Shown: piece by piece, positions 30,355 to 39,852 of the stretch
How positions within the stretch are numbered: the stretch's first letter is position 1
Layout of the letters: the number at the start of each line of letters is the position of its first letter
Assembly (NCBI GenBank): GCA_019056595.1
Contig: CP036163.1
Location: 3,720,001 to 3,784,000 of the forward strand
DNA from: Pectobacterium atrosepticum
GTDB taxonomy: Bacteria > Pseudomonadota > Gammaproteobacteria > Enterobacterales > Enterobacteriaceae
DNA length: 64,000 nt
Direction of reading: 5' to 3'
Notes under the pieces: model-generated
What the model was told of the DNA's origin: nothing
Seen by the model: only the letters and a program-made list of their open reading frames with translations
Database searches by the model: none
Position numbers and translations under genes: made by a program

Positions 30355-30401
30355 GTTCTGAAACCTCAATAAGCATATGCGAGAAAATATGCTGTAAAGA
30401 T

Positions 30402-30418
30402 TGCAGGAAGCGTGCCAG
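30402..30418 (-). promoter_or_regulatory. Sigma54 promoter of norVW
   Basis: On the minus strand the sequence is CTGGCACGCTTCCTGCA, with GG and GC exactly 10 bases apart and near-complete agreement with the -24/-12 consensus. It lies about 48 bases before the norV start. Confidence 0.88.
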
Positions 30419-30460
30419 TTTTTAATATGTTGATTTATAAGGTTTTGATAAATATAGATT

Positions 30461-30516
30461 GTCAAATTGACACATATTAACTATTGTCCTAATGACACAG
30501 GTTATGTCATTAGGAC
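30461..30516. promoter_or_regulatory. Three NorR enhancer sites
   Basis: Three copies of the GT-N7-AC dyad: GTCAAATTGAC (30461-30471), GTCCTAATGAC (30486-30496) and GTCATTAGGAC (30506-30516). They lie upstream of the sigma54 promoter and just before norR, as the known NorR mechanism requires. The third ends 5 bases before the norR ATG, so it may also repress norR. Confidence 0.88.
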
Positions 30517-30521
30517 ACACC

Positions 30522-32060
30522 ATGACGCTTTCTATTAACGCCCTTGCCCATATCGCTATCGAGCTGCAAATGGGGCTATCGAATCAGGATCGTTTTCAGC
30601 GATTGATTAACAGCCTGCGCCAACTGCTGCGCTGTGATGCGTCGGCGTTGCTGCGTTACGAAAATCAGCTATTCCGCCCGCTGGCGATAGATGGCCTGGC
30701 ACCGGACGTGCTGGGGCGACGTTTTCGCCTGTCCGATCATCCTCGTCTAGAGGCGATTGCCCGTGCTGGGGATGTCGTGCGTTTTCCGGCGGACAGTCAG
30801 CTTCCCGATCCGTATGACGGCCTGATCCCCAGTCAAGAGGATCTTAAGGTGCACGCCTGCGTTGGCCTGCCGCTGTTTGCCAATCAGAACCTGATCGGTG
30901 CGCTGACCGTAGACGGCATGGATCCGTGCCAGTTCGATCATTTTAGCGATGAGGAACTGCGGCTGGTGGGGGCGATGGCGGCGGCGGCGCTGAGTAATGC
31001 GCTGCTGATGGAACGCCTTGAACGGCAGCTGCCCGCGCCGGTGCGTGCCGAAAGTCCGGCAGCGGAAAGCGTGGAAGAAATGGTTGGATTATCAGAACCG
31101 ATGCAGCGGTTGAAGAAAGAGGTCGATATTGTCGCGGGTTCCGATCTGAACGTGCTGATTATGGGAGAGACTGGCGTCGGTAAAGAACTGGTGGCGCAGG
31201 CGATTCATCATGGTTCCGGTCGTGCAAATCATCCTCTGGTGTATCTGAACTGCGCTGCGCTGCCGGAATCGGTAGCAGAGAGCGAGCTGTTTGGTCATGT
31301 GAAGGGCGCGTTTACTGGTGCGATTCATCATCGAACCGGCAAGTTTGAAATGGCGGACAACGGTACGCTGTTTCTGGATGAGATTGGCGAGCTGTCGCTG
31401 ACGCTACAGGCGAAGTTGCTCCGCGTATTGCAATATGGCGACCTACAGCGCGTGGGGGATGACAGCAGCCTGAAAGTAAACGTGCGCGTGCTGGCAGCAA
31501 CTAACCGCGATTTGCGGCAGGCGGTGCTGGATGGGGCTTTCCGTGCCGATTTATTCCACCGTTTGAGTGTGTTCCCGCTGTCTGTGCCGCCGCTGCGTGA
31601 GCGTAGTCAGGATGTAGCGCTGTTAGCTGGTTTCTTCTGTGAGCGCAGCCGTGCGCAGCTCGGGCTGGTACGTCTGGCGTTAACCGCGGAAGCGGGCGCG
31701 TTACTGGAACAGTACGATTGGCCGGGGAACGTGCGCGAACTGGAGCATGCAATTTACCGCGCTACTGTGCTGGCGCGTGCCGGACAAGAATCGGGAGAGG
31801 TACTTTTAGGCCCTGAGCATTTCAATCTCGAACTTCCCTCCCAACCGGTTCATTCCAGAGCAGGATCGTCGAATGCTATTGAGACCGCGTCCGCGTATTT
31901 CATCAGCGGCGGCCTGCGAGAGGCAACGGATGATTATCAGCGTCGGATTATCCAACAAACGCTGGCGCGCCATGAGGGCAACTGGTCATCCTGCGCGAGA
32001 GAATTGGAAATGGACAGCGGCAACCTGCACCGTCTGGCGAAGCGGTTGGGCATCAAATGA
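30522..32060 (+). CDS. norR: Nitric oxide-responsive sigma54 activator NorR
   Basis: A 512-residue enhancer-binding protein: N-terminal GAF domain holding a non-heme iron that binds NO, AAA+ domain (Walker A GETGVGKE at about 207, the GAFTGA sigma54-contact loop intact, [10 protein letters not shown]), and a C-terminal Fis-type helix-turn-helix ([24 protein letters not shown]). ATG 30522 is chosen since E. coli NorR starts at this point; the frame to 30492 would overlap the NorR sites. It activates norVW divergently. Confidence 0.96.
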   Translation: MTLSINALAHIAIELQMGLSNQDRFQRLINSLRQLLRCDASALLRYENQLFRPLAIDGLAPDVLGRRFRLSDHPRLEAIARAGDVVRFPADSQLPDPYDGLIPSQEDLKVHACVGLPLFANQNLIGALTVDGMDPCQFDHFSDEELRLVGAMAAAALSNALLMERLERQLPAPVRAESPAAESVEEMVGLSEPMQRLKKEVDIVAGSDLNVLIMGETGVGKELVAQAIHHGSGRANHPLVYLNCAALPESVAESELFGHVKGAFTGAIHHRTGKFEMADNGTLFLDEIGELSLTLQAKLLRVLQYGDLQRVGDDSSLKVNVRVLAATNRDLRQAVLDGAFRADLFHRLSVFPLSVPPLRERSQDVALLAGFFCERSRAQLGLVRLALTAEAGALLEQYDWPGNVRELEHAIYRATVLARAGQESGEVLLGPEHFNLELPSQPVHSRAGSSNAIETASAYFISGGLREATDDYQRRIIQQTLARHEGNWSSCARELEMDSGNLHRLAKRLGIK

Positions 32061-32110
32061 AAAACGCCCAAAAATCGGGGAGCCGAGGTTGTTGACAAAG
32101 CTTGCAGAGC

Positions 32111-32215
32111 GGGGGTAACGGATAGATCGTAAAGACGCTGCAAGTACGTCCATGTAAGCTCGGCTTGCGCCATCCTTGGCGCAAACGCTTTACTCTTCTA
32201 TTCCGTTACTCCCGT
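32111..32215. repeat. Inverted-repeat element, family 2, copy A
   Basis: GGGGGTAACGGATAGATCG...TAAAGACGC at the left pairs imperfectly with ACGCTTTACTCTTCTATTCC...GTTACTCCCG at the right. Outside it GTTGACAAA (about 32091) and TTTGTCAAC (about 32233) also pair, enlarging the palindrome. The same element with an insert is at 59982-60166. It lies between norR and the convergent fumarase gene. Confidence 0.75.
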
Positions 32216-32318
32216 TTTCATTCGGCAAATAGGTTTGTCAACGGTCTGAACACTCCCCGAAACTCGGGGGAGTTGGCACACGAAATATCCCCTAACCTCT
32301 AATCACGCAAAAGCTTCT

Positions 32319-33962
32319 TTAACCGCATTTCACGCATTTGGCGCTCTGAATCACCTGGAAGAAATCGTTGCCTTTATCATCGACCAGAATAAAGGCAGGG
32401 AAATCTTCTACTTCGATTTTCCAGATGGCTTCCATACCCAGTTCTGGGTACTCGATGCAGGTCAGGCTCTTGATGCTGTTTTGCGCCAGAATCGCTGCCG
32501 GGCCGCCGATGCTGCCGAGGTAGAAACCGCCATGTTTATGGCATGCGTCGGTGACTTGTTGGCTACGGTTGCCTTTTGCCAGCATGACCATGCTGCCGCC
32601 GTTGGCTTGCAGTAAATCGACATAGGAATCCATGCGGCCAGCGGTGGTTGGGCCTAATGAACCCGATGGATAACCTTCCGGTGTTTTCGCTGGGCCTGCG
32701 TAGTAGATCGGGTGATCTTTAATGTATTGCGGCAGACCTTCACCGTTATCCAGACGCTCTTTCAGCTTGGCGTGAGCAATATCACGACCCACGATGATAG
32801 TGCCAGTCAGGGAAAGGCGGGTGGACACCGGATACTGCGACAGCGTCTTCAGGATCTCGGTCATTGGGCGGTTCAGGTCGATTTTAACCGCATCGCCTTC
32901 GCCTGTTTCACGCAGATGCTCAGGGATATATTTGCCCGGATTCTGCTCTAACTGCTCCAGCCAGACGCCCTTGCGGTTGATCTTGCCTTTGATGTTACGG
33001 TCAGCGGAACAGGATACGCCCATCCCGACCGGACAAGATGCGCCGTGGCGCGGCAAGCGGATAATCCGCACATCGTGCGCGAAATATTTACCGCCGAACT
33101 GCGCCCCCAGACCCAGATCGCGTGCCGCTTCCAGAATCTCCTGCTCCAGTGCGACATCGCGGAACGCCTGACCGTGCTCGTTGCCTTCGGTCGGCAGTTC
33201 GTCATAGTACTTGGTCGAAGCCAATTTAACGGTTTTCAGCGTGGTTTCTGCCGAGGTACCGCCAATAGCAAACGCGATGTGGTATGGCGGGCAGGCCGCC
33301 GTGCCCAATGAACGCATTTTCTCGATCAGGAAGCTCTTCAGTTTACCCGGCGTCAGCAGCGCTTTGGTTTCCTGATACAAGTAGGTCTTGTTAGCAGAAC
33401 CGCCGCCTTTGGTGACGAACAGGAATTTATAATCTTCGCCCTCGGTACTGTAGAGATCAATCTGCGCAGGCAGGTTGGTGCCAGTGTTGACCTCTTGGTA
33501 CATATCCAGCGCAGCGTTCTGCGAGTAACGCAAGTTGTCTTCAATGAACGTGTTGTACACACCCTGAGACAGCGCTTCGGCATCGTTACCGCCGGTCCAC
33601 ACGTTCTGGCCTTTTTTACCCACGATAATCGCGGTACCGGTATCCTGACAGGTCGGCAGAATGCCCTTGGCGGAAATTTCTGAGTTGCGCAGGAATTGCA
33701 GAGCAACGTATTTATCGTTTTCGCTGGCTTCTGGGTCATGGAGAATATCGGCAACTTGCTGCTGATGAGCGGGGCGGAGCATGAAAGAAGCATCGTGGAA
33801 GGCTTGCTGGGCCAGAAGGGTCAACGCCGCTGGCTCGACTTTCAGGATGTCCTGACCTTCAAATTGCGCGACAGAGACAAAGTCGCTGCTCAGCAGGCGA
33901 TATTCGGTGTCATCTTTACTGAGTGGAAAAGGATCTTGGTAATAGAAGGGTTTATTCGACAT
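32319..33962 (-). CDS. fumA: Fumarate hydratase class I (FumA/FumB type)
   Basis: A 547-residue iron-sulfur fumarase interconverting fumarate and malate. The 4Fe-4S ligand Cys residues are in PTCQDTGTA (about 105), AACPPYH and GASCPVGMG. The C-terminal swivelling domain ends [15 protein letters not shown]. Length matches FumA and FumB (548); the sequence alone does not separate aerobic FumA from anaerobic FumB. Upstream of the ATG lies a 450-base region with several hairpins. Confidence 0.93.
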   Translation of the reverse strand: MSNKPFYYQDPFPLSKDDTEYRLLSSDFVSVAQFEGQDILKVEPAALTLLAQQAFHDASFMLRPAHQQQVADILHDPEASENDKYVALQFLRNSEISAKGILPTCQDTGTAIIVGKKGQNVWTGGNDAEALSQGVYNTFIEDNLRYSQNAALDMYQEVNTGTNLPAQIDLYSTEGEDYKFLFVTKGGGSANKTYLYQETKALLTPGKLKSFLIEKMRSLGTAACPPYHIAFAIGGTSAETTLKTVKLASTKYYDELPTEGNEHGQAFRDVALEQEILEAARDLGLGAQFGGKYFAHDVRIIRLPRHGASCPVGMGVSCSADRNIKGKINRKGVWLEQLEQNPGKYIPEHLRETGEGDAVKIDLNRPMTEILKTLSQYPVSTRLSLTGTIIVGRDIAHAKLKERLDNGEGLPQYIKDHPIYYAGPAKTPEGYPSGSLGPTTAGRMDSYVDLLQANGGSMVMLAKGNRSQQVTDACHKHGGFYLGSIGGPAAILAQNSIKSLTCIEYPELGMEAIWKIEVEDFPAFILVDDKGNDFFQVIQSAKCVKCG

Positions 33963-34090
33963 TTTTTTCTCACTTGCAATTGCATTAATTAGTAAATTCC
34001 GACCTTTATAGGATTTAACGTCTTATTATTAAGGTAAGGCGTATTACCGCAGCACCACAGGGATGTCTCGAATACAAAAGTAGTAATCCC

Positions 34091-34245
34091 TATAATAGTA
34101 TGGTTTTTTGTCGGGAAGTACTACTTTGGTACATCACAATAATAATGATGATGTGCATTATTTTTCCCTGCGGCAGGCGAGAGAAGCCGCCGCGCGGTAC
34201 AGGATAATGTGCACGGTATAACGTGCACATTATCCTCTTTTAATT
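34091..34245 (+). ncRNA. Possible small RNA or structured leader between fumarase and LysR genes
   Basis: A gene-free 448-base gap (33963-34410). On the plus strand it has a perfect TATAAT at 34091-34096, then stems AATAATG/CATTATT (34141-34162), GCGGC-GGC/GCCGCCGC (34170-34193) and a perfect 15-bp stem AGGATAATGTGCACG / CGTGCACATTATCCT (34201-34236) ending CTTTTAATT. This resembles a short transcript of about 140 bases with an intrinsic terminator. The -35 is weak and no known RNA family is recognised. Confidence 0.28.
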
Positions 34246-34410
34246 GGCTTAATTAAGTAAAGTAAACGGTGAAATTAAAAATAATAACCATTTTATCGTT
34301 AATGTTATTCGTTAACGATATAAAGGAATTGTTATCGGCTTTTTATCTCTTTATGAAAAGCGAGCTCATCATAAAAGCCACCGGCTGTGGCCCGTATGAT
34401 TTTGCCAGCG

Positions 34411-35289
34411 TTATGGCGGCGTACTCTCTTGTTGAGCAAGGAGATTGTCGATCATCCACAGTCCTGCTGGGCCGGGCGGATGGGGTTTAGACCAGACAAC
34501 ATCTACGTCAATCCACTGCGGCCAGCCTGACACAGGCAGCTCCACCAGCTTCTGTCTGTCGTATTGCGCCACCAGCCAGCGCGGTAGGCTGCTCCAGCCG
34601 TGCCCCTGCTGTGCCATCTCTAAGAGCATAAGGTAGGACGGCGCAGACCAGACGATCCCTTCCGGTTGCAGCCGGTCGCTACGTTTATAGGTATTGAGAT
34701 AGAGCTGGCGGACTGTCGCCAATTGGCTACGTGTTACGGTTTTTTCAGTCGCGAGCGGGTGAGCAACCGACACGAAGACTGCCATTTCAGTCTTAACCTG
34801 CAAACGCGCAGCGGCAATATCGGGCGGGTAATCTGTCTGAGCACGTAATAGCCCGACATGCGCGCGGTCCATTTGCAGCAGGTCGATGACGTCGTCGCCT
34901 TCCGCAACCAGACATTCAAATTCAATATCGGGAAAGTTGTGTGCGAAACGCTGAATCACGGGTTCGTAATGGGTGGCTTGCCAGATATCGGACAGTACAA
35001 ACGTCAGGCGGGGTTCGATATGGTCTGCCAGACGGATCGCCAGCTCATCCAGCTCTTCGCTGGCGGACAAGATCGCCTGTACGTGAGAAAGTACTTTTCT
35101 GCCTGCCAGCGTCAGTACCGGTTGATGGCCGGCTCGATCAAACAGCGTCAGCCCCAGATCGGCTTCCAGATTGGCAATGGCGGCGCTGATGGTGGACTGG
35201 CTTTTATGCAAGCGCCGGGCGGCGGCGGAAAACGAACCTGCATCAACGGTGGTGATAAAAGCCAGCAATGATTCTGGTGAATAACGCAT
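34411..35289 (-). CDS. LysR-family transcriptional regulator beside a PACE transporter
   Basis: A 292-residue LysR regulator: N-terminal helix-turn-helix (about 18-40, FSAAARRLHKSQSTISAAIANLE) and a two-lobed periplasmic-binding-like effector domain. It is divergent from a PACE-family efflux gene. In Acinetobacter the LysR protein AceR activates aceI in the same arrangement, so I infer control of that neighbour. The start codon lies just after the ERIC element in the shared intergenic region. Confidence 0.85.
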   Translation of the reverse strand: MRYSPESLLAFITTVDAGSFSAAARRLHKSQSTISAAIANLEADLGLTLFDRAGHQPVLTLAGRKVLSHVQAILSASEELDELAIRLADHIEPRLTFVLSDIWQATHYEPVIQRFAHNFPDIEFECLVAEGDDVIDLLQMDRAHVGLLRAQTDYPPDIAAARLQVKTEMAVFVSVAHPLATEKTVTRSQLATVRQLYLNTYKRSDRLQPEGIVWSAPSYLMLLEMAQQGHGWSSLPRWLVAQYDRQKLVELPVSGWPQWIDVDVVWSKPHPPGPAGLWMIDNLLAQQESTPP

Positions 35290-35296
35290 CTTTATC

Positions 35297-35424
<128 letters not shown>

Positions 35425-35553
35425 CGTTTTTATCGATGGAATCTAACTGTACTCTACCAGCTTATGCGATGAAAATAAGGCCGTAATACGATGCCATCCA
35501 TGGTCATGGCAAAAACTGACCAGTAACTTGCAATAAATAAAAGTGAATGTGGT

Positions 35554-36024
35554 ATGCAGAACAAGACTAGCAAAACCTTACGTGAACGCCTGTGCCATGC
35601 CGTGGGCTTTGAGCTGATTGCGTTGATGATCTGTGCGCCTGCGGGTGCCTGGCTGCTGAATAAATCCCTTTTCGATATGGGCGCACTGGCCATTATGTTG
35701 TCCAGCGTCGCGATGATCTGGAATATGATCTACAACTCGATATTCGATCGCTTATGGCCTGCGGAACGCGTTAAGCGTCGGCTGCCGATCCGCGTCGCTC
35801 ACGCCTTGGGGTTTGAAGGCGGTTTTATCTTGATTGGTTTGCCGCTGGCGGCATGGATGCTGAACGTCACGCTGTGGCAGGCGCTGATGGTGGAGATCGG
35901 TTTCTTCTTGTTCTTCCTGCCGTATACCGTGCTGTATAACTGGGCTTACGACACGTTACGTGAACGCATTGTGAATCGTCGCAATCATGTCCAACACGTA
36001 TCGGCTGGCTCCCGCCTGCGCTAA
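35554..36024 (+). CDS. PACE-family multidrug efflux protein (AceI-like)
   Basis: A 156-residue inner-membrane protein with four helices arranged as two repeated bacterial-transmembrane-pair units: RLCHAVGFE...WNMIYNSIFD and RVAHALGFEGG...YNWAYDTLRE. These are the hallmark PACE motifs, including the membrane Glu for proton coupling. Relatives export chlorhexidine and other biocides, and physiologically short diamines. The stop TAA is half target-site TA and half IS sequence; without the IS the next bases give TAG, so the protein is unchanged. Confidence 0.85.
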   Translation: MQNKTSKTLRERLCHAVGFELIALMICAPAGAWLLNKSLFDMGALAIMLSSVAMIWNMIYNSIFDRLWPAERVKRRLPIRVAHALGFEGGFILIGLPLAAWMLNVTLWQALMVEIGFFLFFLPYTVLYNWAYDTLRERIVNRRNHVQHVSAGSRLR

Positions 36025-36956
36025 ATAACTTTGCAAAATAATAGATCACTTGGAGGGAACTCAGTCCGAATTGAGCGATCTGATCAATCGCCAAACATCA
36101 CAAATCACCAACCGGACTGAGCGATGCCGATCATAGCAGTAATCCCTGATGAAGAACGACAACTGATGCGTAAAGAAATCCAGCAGACACGCGATAAAAA
36201 TTACGCCAGACGACTCATTGCCATGCTGATGTTGCATCGCGGGATGACCGTCACCGACGTTGCCAGACTGCTCTGCGCTGCCCGCTCATCCGTCGGTCGA
36301 TGGATTAATTGGTTTACTTTACATGGTATTGAAGGACTACAAAGTCTCAGGTCCGGACGTGCTCCCCGGTGGCCTGTCGCTGATATTCTTCAGGTTCTTC
36401 CACTGCTGGTACAACGCTCTCCGCAGGATTTCGGCTGGCTGCGTTCCCGATGGAGCACTGAGTTATTGGTACTTATCGTTAATCACTGGATGCTCAAAGG
36501 ACAACAGAAGCGTATTACTACGCCGGGACATAACCAAAAACATTATCTGGCAGGTGCACTGCATTCGGACACGAGGCGAGTCCATTATGTCGGCGGTAAC
36601 AGCAAGTGCTCTGATTTATTTATCAATCTGTTAGAGGCATTACGGCGCACATACCGGCGAGCAAAAACGCTCACGATAGTGGTAGATAACTACATTATCC
36701 ATAAAAGCCACAAGGTGGAGCGCTGGCTGGAGAAAAACAAGAAGTTCAGGTTGTTGTTCCTGCCAACGTATTCGCCGTGGCTGAATCCAATAGAATTGCT
36801 GTGGCTGTCGTTGCACGAAACCATAACGCGTAACCATCAGTGCCGATATATGTGGCAATTGCTGGGTCGGGTAAATCAATTTATGAATGCGGCCTCACCG
36901 TTCCCCGGCAATCATCATGGTCTGGCTAAAGTGGAGCGATAATATGCAAAGTTATT
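36024..36956 (+). mobile_element. IS630-family insertion sequence, internally deleted
   Basis: TA target duplications (36022-36023 and 36957-36958) bound a 933-bp element. Including the TA, the first and last 14 bases (TAAATAACTTTGCA / TGCAAAGTTATTTA) are perfect inverted repeats. Joining the flanks restores GCTAGT, so the target was CTAG, the site IS630 is known to prefer. The full IS630 is, from memory, about 1.15 kb, so roughly 220 bp are missing, in line with the shortened transposase. Confidence 0.88.
36124..36942 (+). pseudogene. IS630-type transposase with in-frame deletion of the first catalytic Asp
   Basis: 272 residues against about 343 in the family. The N-terminal helix-turn-helix (VTDVARLLCAARSSVGRWINW) and the C-terminal half of the DDE domain are present (IVVDNYIIHKS with the second Asp, LNPIELLW with the Glu). 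The frame jumps from STELLVLIVN to HWMLKGQQKR, skipping about 70 residues that normally hold the FYEDEVDIHLNP block with the first catalytic Asp. The protein should be catalytically dead although its frame is open. Confidence 0.85.
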
Positions 36957-36968
36957 TAGTCCCGCCCT

Positions 36969-37631
36969 TTACCGGTGTGTCAGTTTGAAGCTTTGATACG
37001 CCGGTAGCTCAAGCGATCGCCATAAATACCATGACGCCACGGTGCGGTAAGGCTGACAGGGCAGGCTGAGCACCTGTAACTCGCGCGGCTTCGGCATATC
37101 CGATAAATCGTAGATGTAGCGCAATCCCTGACGAATGCCCAAATCGTCGAGCGGCATGATGTCGGTGCGTTCCAGCGAATAAATCAAAAACATTTCTACC
37201 GTCCAGCGCCCGATCCCCTTTATCGAGGTGAGCTGCTGAATGAGCGTGCCATCATCCCTCTCTGCGGCCTGTTCGAGGCTCGGTACCAGCCCACTTACTG
37301 CACCCTGTGCGATGCCATGTAGCGTATCCGCTTTGCGGGCGGAAAAGCCGCACTGCCGCAGCGTGTCGGTGGAACAGGCCAGCATTTGTTGCGGGCTGGG
37401 AAAGACATCATCATGTACCCGCAAGAGCTTCGCGACCATCGCATCTCCGGCACGCGTCGTCAGTTGCTGATAGGCAACCGCACGCATCAGCGCCTCATAG
37501 GGTTCCCGGTGTGGTGCAGTTTGATGACGACAGTCACCGACCTGCTCGATCACGCTTGCCCAGCGTGTATTAATCGCACTGAGATGTGCTTTGGCGTGCT
37601 GCGTCAAATCCGACGATGGGTGGGATGGCAT
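36969..37631 (-). CDS. alkA: DNA-3-methyladenine glycosylase II (AlkA-type, HhH-GPD)
   Basis: A 220-residue base-excision enzyme that removes alkylated purines. The helix-hairpin-helix (LTSIKGIGRWTVEMFLIYSL) and the catalytic Asp segment MPLDDLGIRQG are present. It lacks the N-terminal domain of E. coli AlkA, so it resembles the shorter Mag-type enzymes. I start at ATG 37631 (MPSHPSSDLT) with a GGAAG site 6 bases upstream; a frame to 37748 adds a Phe/Ser-rich stretch without a good site. Divergent from ada-alkB, making a local alkylation repair cluster. Confidence 0.85.
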   Translation of the reverse strand: MPSHPSSDLTQHAKAHLSAINTRWASVIEQVGDCRHQTAPHREPYEALMRAVAYQQLTTRAGDAMVAKLLRVHDDVFPSPQQMLACSTDTLRQCGFSARKADTLHGIAQGAVSGLVPSLEQAAERDDGTLIQQLTSIKGIGRWTVEMFLIYSLERTDIMPLDDLGIRQGLRYIYDLSDMPKPRELQVLSLPCQPYRTVASWYLWRSLELPAYQSFKLTHR

Positions 37632-37854
37632 AAACGGCTTCCGTGATGCGAACGCAAAGGACAGGAAACGAGCATAGGTGATTGCCGCGCGACACGCCAT
37701 CTGGGAAGGGCTATTCGTATGAAAAAGAACATCCGAATGAAAAAGCAAGAATTGAACGTGTGCGCAGGGTGACTTCGGTTTAGCGTTAGCTCATGACGTG
37801 ACTTTCAGTAATAGTAAGATTAGCAGTAATACTGAATTGAAATGAGGTGCATAA

Positions 37855-38970
37855 ATGCGTAACGACACGATGCTTAACGATACACCGTTTCAGGATGACG
37901 ACTCGCGCTGGCAGGCGGTAGTAACACGCAATAAGGCGGCTGACGGTTGTTTTATCTATGCGGTGAAGACGACGAGTATCTACTGTGCGCCATCCTGTGC
38001 ATCACGCCAGCCTCAGCGTGAAAATGTAGTGTTCTTCGCGACGGCTGATGAGGCGCAGGCGGCGGGCTTCCGCCCGTGTAAACGATGTCGTCAGGGGATG
38101 CTTTCGCGGCAGGAACAGCAGGCGCAGCAGATTGCCCGCGCGTGCCGGATGATAGAGCAGTCGGATCGTCCGCCGACGCTAGCGGTGCTGGCTCAAGCTG
38201 TAGGGATAAGCGCTTTCCATTTTCATCGCGTGTTCAAAACCACAACGGGTCTGACGCCAAAACAGTATGCCAGCGCCTATCGTCACCGGCAGTTACGTGA
38301 ACATCTGGCAGACAACGGCGAGGTGACCGCAGCGATTGTCGCTGCGGGCTATGACGCCAGCGGGCGCTTTTATGCCGAAGCCGGTACGCATTTAGGAATG
38401 ACGCCGACGGCGTTTCAGAACAGAGGAAAGGGGATGACGATCCACTTTGCGATTGGCCGCTGCTCACTTGGCGACGTGCTGGTGGCGGAAAGCGAGAAAG
38501 GGATCTGTGCGATCCTGCTGGGAGACGATCCTGAGCCTCTGCTCAATACACTTCAGGAGATGTTTGCTCACGCGCATTTAGTTGGCGGTGATGCAACGTT
38601 TGAACAACGGATGGCGCAGGTCGTCGGGTTTGTCGACGATCCATCCATCGGCCTGACGCTGCCGCTCGATATTCGCGGTACGGCATTCCAGCAGCGTGTC
38701 TGGCAGGCACTGCGGGCCATTCCGGTAGGAGAAACGTTGAGCTATCGTGAGGTTGCTGAGCGAATCGGATCGCCCGCTGCCGTGCGCGCTGTCGCGGGTG
38801 CCTGTGCGGCGAACCGGCTGGCGGTTGCGATTCCTTGTCATCGCGTGGTGCGGCATGATGGGGCGCTGTCAGGTTATCGCTGGGGCGTTGAGCGTAAACG
38901 TGCTCTGCTGGAGAAAGAGCAAGTGGAGAAAAAACAGATTGTGCATCAGCCAGAGGAATCGCCGCCGTGA
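37855..38970 (+). CDS. ada: Bifunctional methyltransferase/transcriptional activator Ada
   Basis: A 371-residue adaptive-response protein. The N-terminal zinc domain has four Cys (YCAPSCASR and PCKRC); the first Cys accepts methyl from phosphotriesters and so switches on activation. An AraC-type DNA-binding domain covers about 85-185. The C-terminal O6-methylguanine methyltransferase has the PCHRVV active-site motif (about 335). Stop and alkB start overlap by 4 bases (GTGA). I did not find an obvious Ada box upstream. Confidence 0.94.
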   Translation: MRNDTMLNDTPFQDDDSRWQAVVTRNKAADGCFIYAVKTTSIYCAPSCASRQPQRENVVFFATADEAQAAGFRPCKRCRQGMLSRQEQQAQQIARACRMIEQSDRPPTLAVLAQAVGISAFHFHRVFKTTTGLTPKQYASAYRHRQLREHLADNGEVTAAIVAAGYDASGRFYAEAGTHLGMTPTAFQNRGKGMTIHFAIGRCSLGDVLVAESEKGICAILLGDDPEPLLNTLQEMFAHAHLVGGDATFEQRMAQVVGFVDDPSIGLTLPLDIRGTAFQQRVWQALRAIPVGETLSYREVAERIGSPAAVRAVAGACAANRLAVAIPCHRVVRHDGALSGYRWGVERKRALLEKEQVEKKQIVHQPEESPP

Positions 38971-39623
38971 ACTTTGATTTATTTGCCGATGAAGCACCGC
39001 GTCGCTGGACGGAAACGCTGGCTTCGGGCGCGGTCATCCTGCGTGGTCGCGCCTACGACGATGCGGCGGCATTGCTGGCGGCGCTGCAAACCGTCATTGC
39101 GTGTGCGCCGCTGCGTAACATGATCACGCCGGGCGGCTTTGTGATGTCGGTGGCGATGAGCAACTGTGGACAACTTGGCTGGGTGACGGATGAACAGGGC
39201 TATCGCTACACCTCACACGATCCGCTGAGCGGAGAAGCATGGCCCGCCATGCCGGAGGCCTTTTCCCGACTGGCGAAGCTGGCGGCGAGCGAAGCCGGTT
39301 TTGTTGATTTTGAACCGGATGCCTGCCTGATCAATCGCTATGATGTTGGTACGAGAATGTCTCTGCATCAGGATAAAAACGAACGGGATTTTCACCAGCC
39401 CATCGTGTCTGTCTCGCTGGGGCTCAGTGCGACGTTCCTGTTTGGCGGTATGGTGCGTAGTGATAAAGCACGTCGTGTTCCGCTGACGCATGGCGATGTG
39501 GTGGTCTGGGGTGGTGAATCGCGGCTCTATTTCCACGGTATTCTGCCGTTGAAAAGTGGCGCGGTACCAGAAGGGATGCCTGATGAATGCCGTTTTAATC
39601 TGACGTTTCGTAAAGCCGGATAA
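38967..39623 (+). CDS. alkB: Alpha-ketoglutarate-dependent DNA repair dioxygenase AlkB
   Basis: A 218-residue Fe(II)/2-oxoglutarate dioxygenase reversing 1-methyladenine and 3-methylcytosine damage. Iron ligands are in LHQDKNE (HxD) and the distal His in YFHGI; the 2-oxoglutarate Arg pair is in CRFNLTFR. Starts with GTG overlapping the ada stop, as a translationally coupled ada-alkB operon like that of E. coli. Confidence 0.95.
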   Translation: MNFDLFADEAPRRWTETLASGAVILRGRAYDDAAALLAALQTVIACAPLRNMITPGGFVMSVAMSNCGQLGWVTDEQGYRYTSHDPLSGEAWPAMPEAFSRLAKLAASEAGFVDFEPDACLINRYDVGTRMSLHQDKNERDFHQPIVSVSLGLSATFLFGGMVRSDKARRVPLTHGDVVVWGGESRLYFHGILPLKSGAVPEGMPDECRFNLTFRKAG

Positions 39624-39751
39624 GAGAACGCTATTCTGCTTACCGTGAATTTTGTTTGCACTTGAGTGAATTCCTTTTAAATAGATAGCCAGCCCGCATC
39701 GGTATACAGGCTGGCTTAGGGGAATAATGCTGATCGCTTAAGCCCGTTGTT

Positions 39752-39816
39752 AGAGGAAACACAGGGGGAGGTTCCCGCAGGGACGCCTCACCCCTGTGGT
39801 CGCCCCGTGTATCTCG
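39752..39816. repeat. 65-bp palindromic intergenic repeat, copy 2
   Basis: Same plan as the copy at 10419: AGGAAACACAGGG...GGTTCCCGCAGGGACGCC, then CCTGTGGTCGCCCCGTGTAT and CTCG. It lies between alkB and the convergent flavoprotein gene, where it could fold as a transcript end. Confidence 0.75.
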
Positions 39817-39852
39817 ATGCTTAAACGGTCGGTATTAGGCGTAGAGTCGAGC

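Noticed and set aside
34269-34490. 73-residue plus-strand frame after the hairpin region
   Set aside because: It overlaps the LysR 3' end and its second half is just the antisense of that gene; no ribosome site of note.
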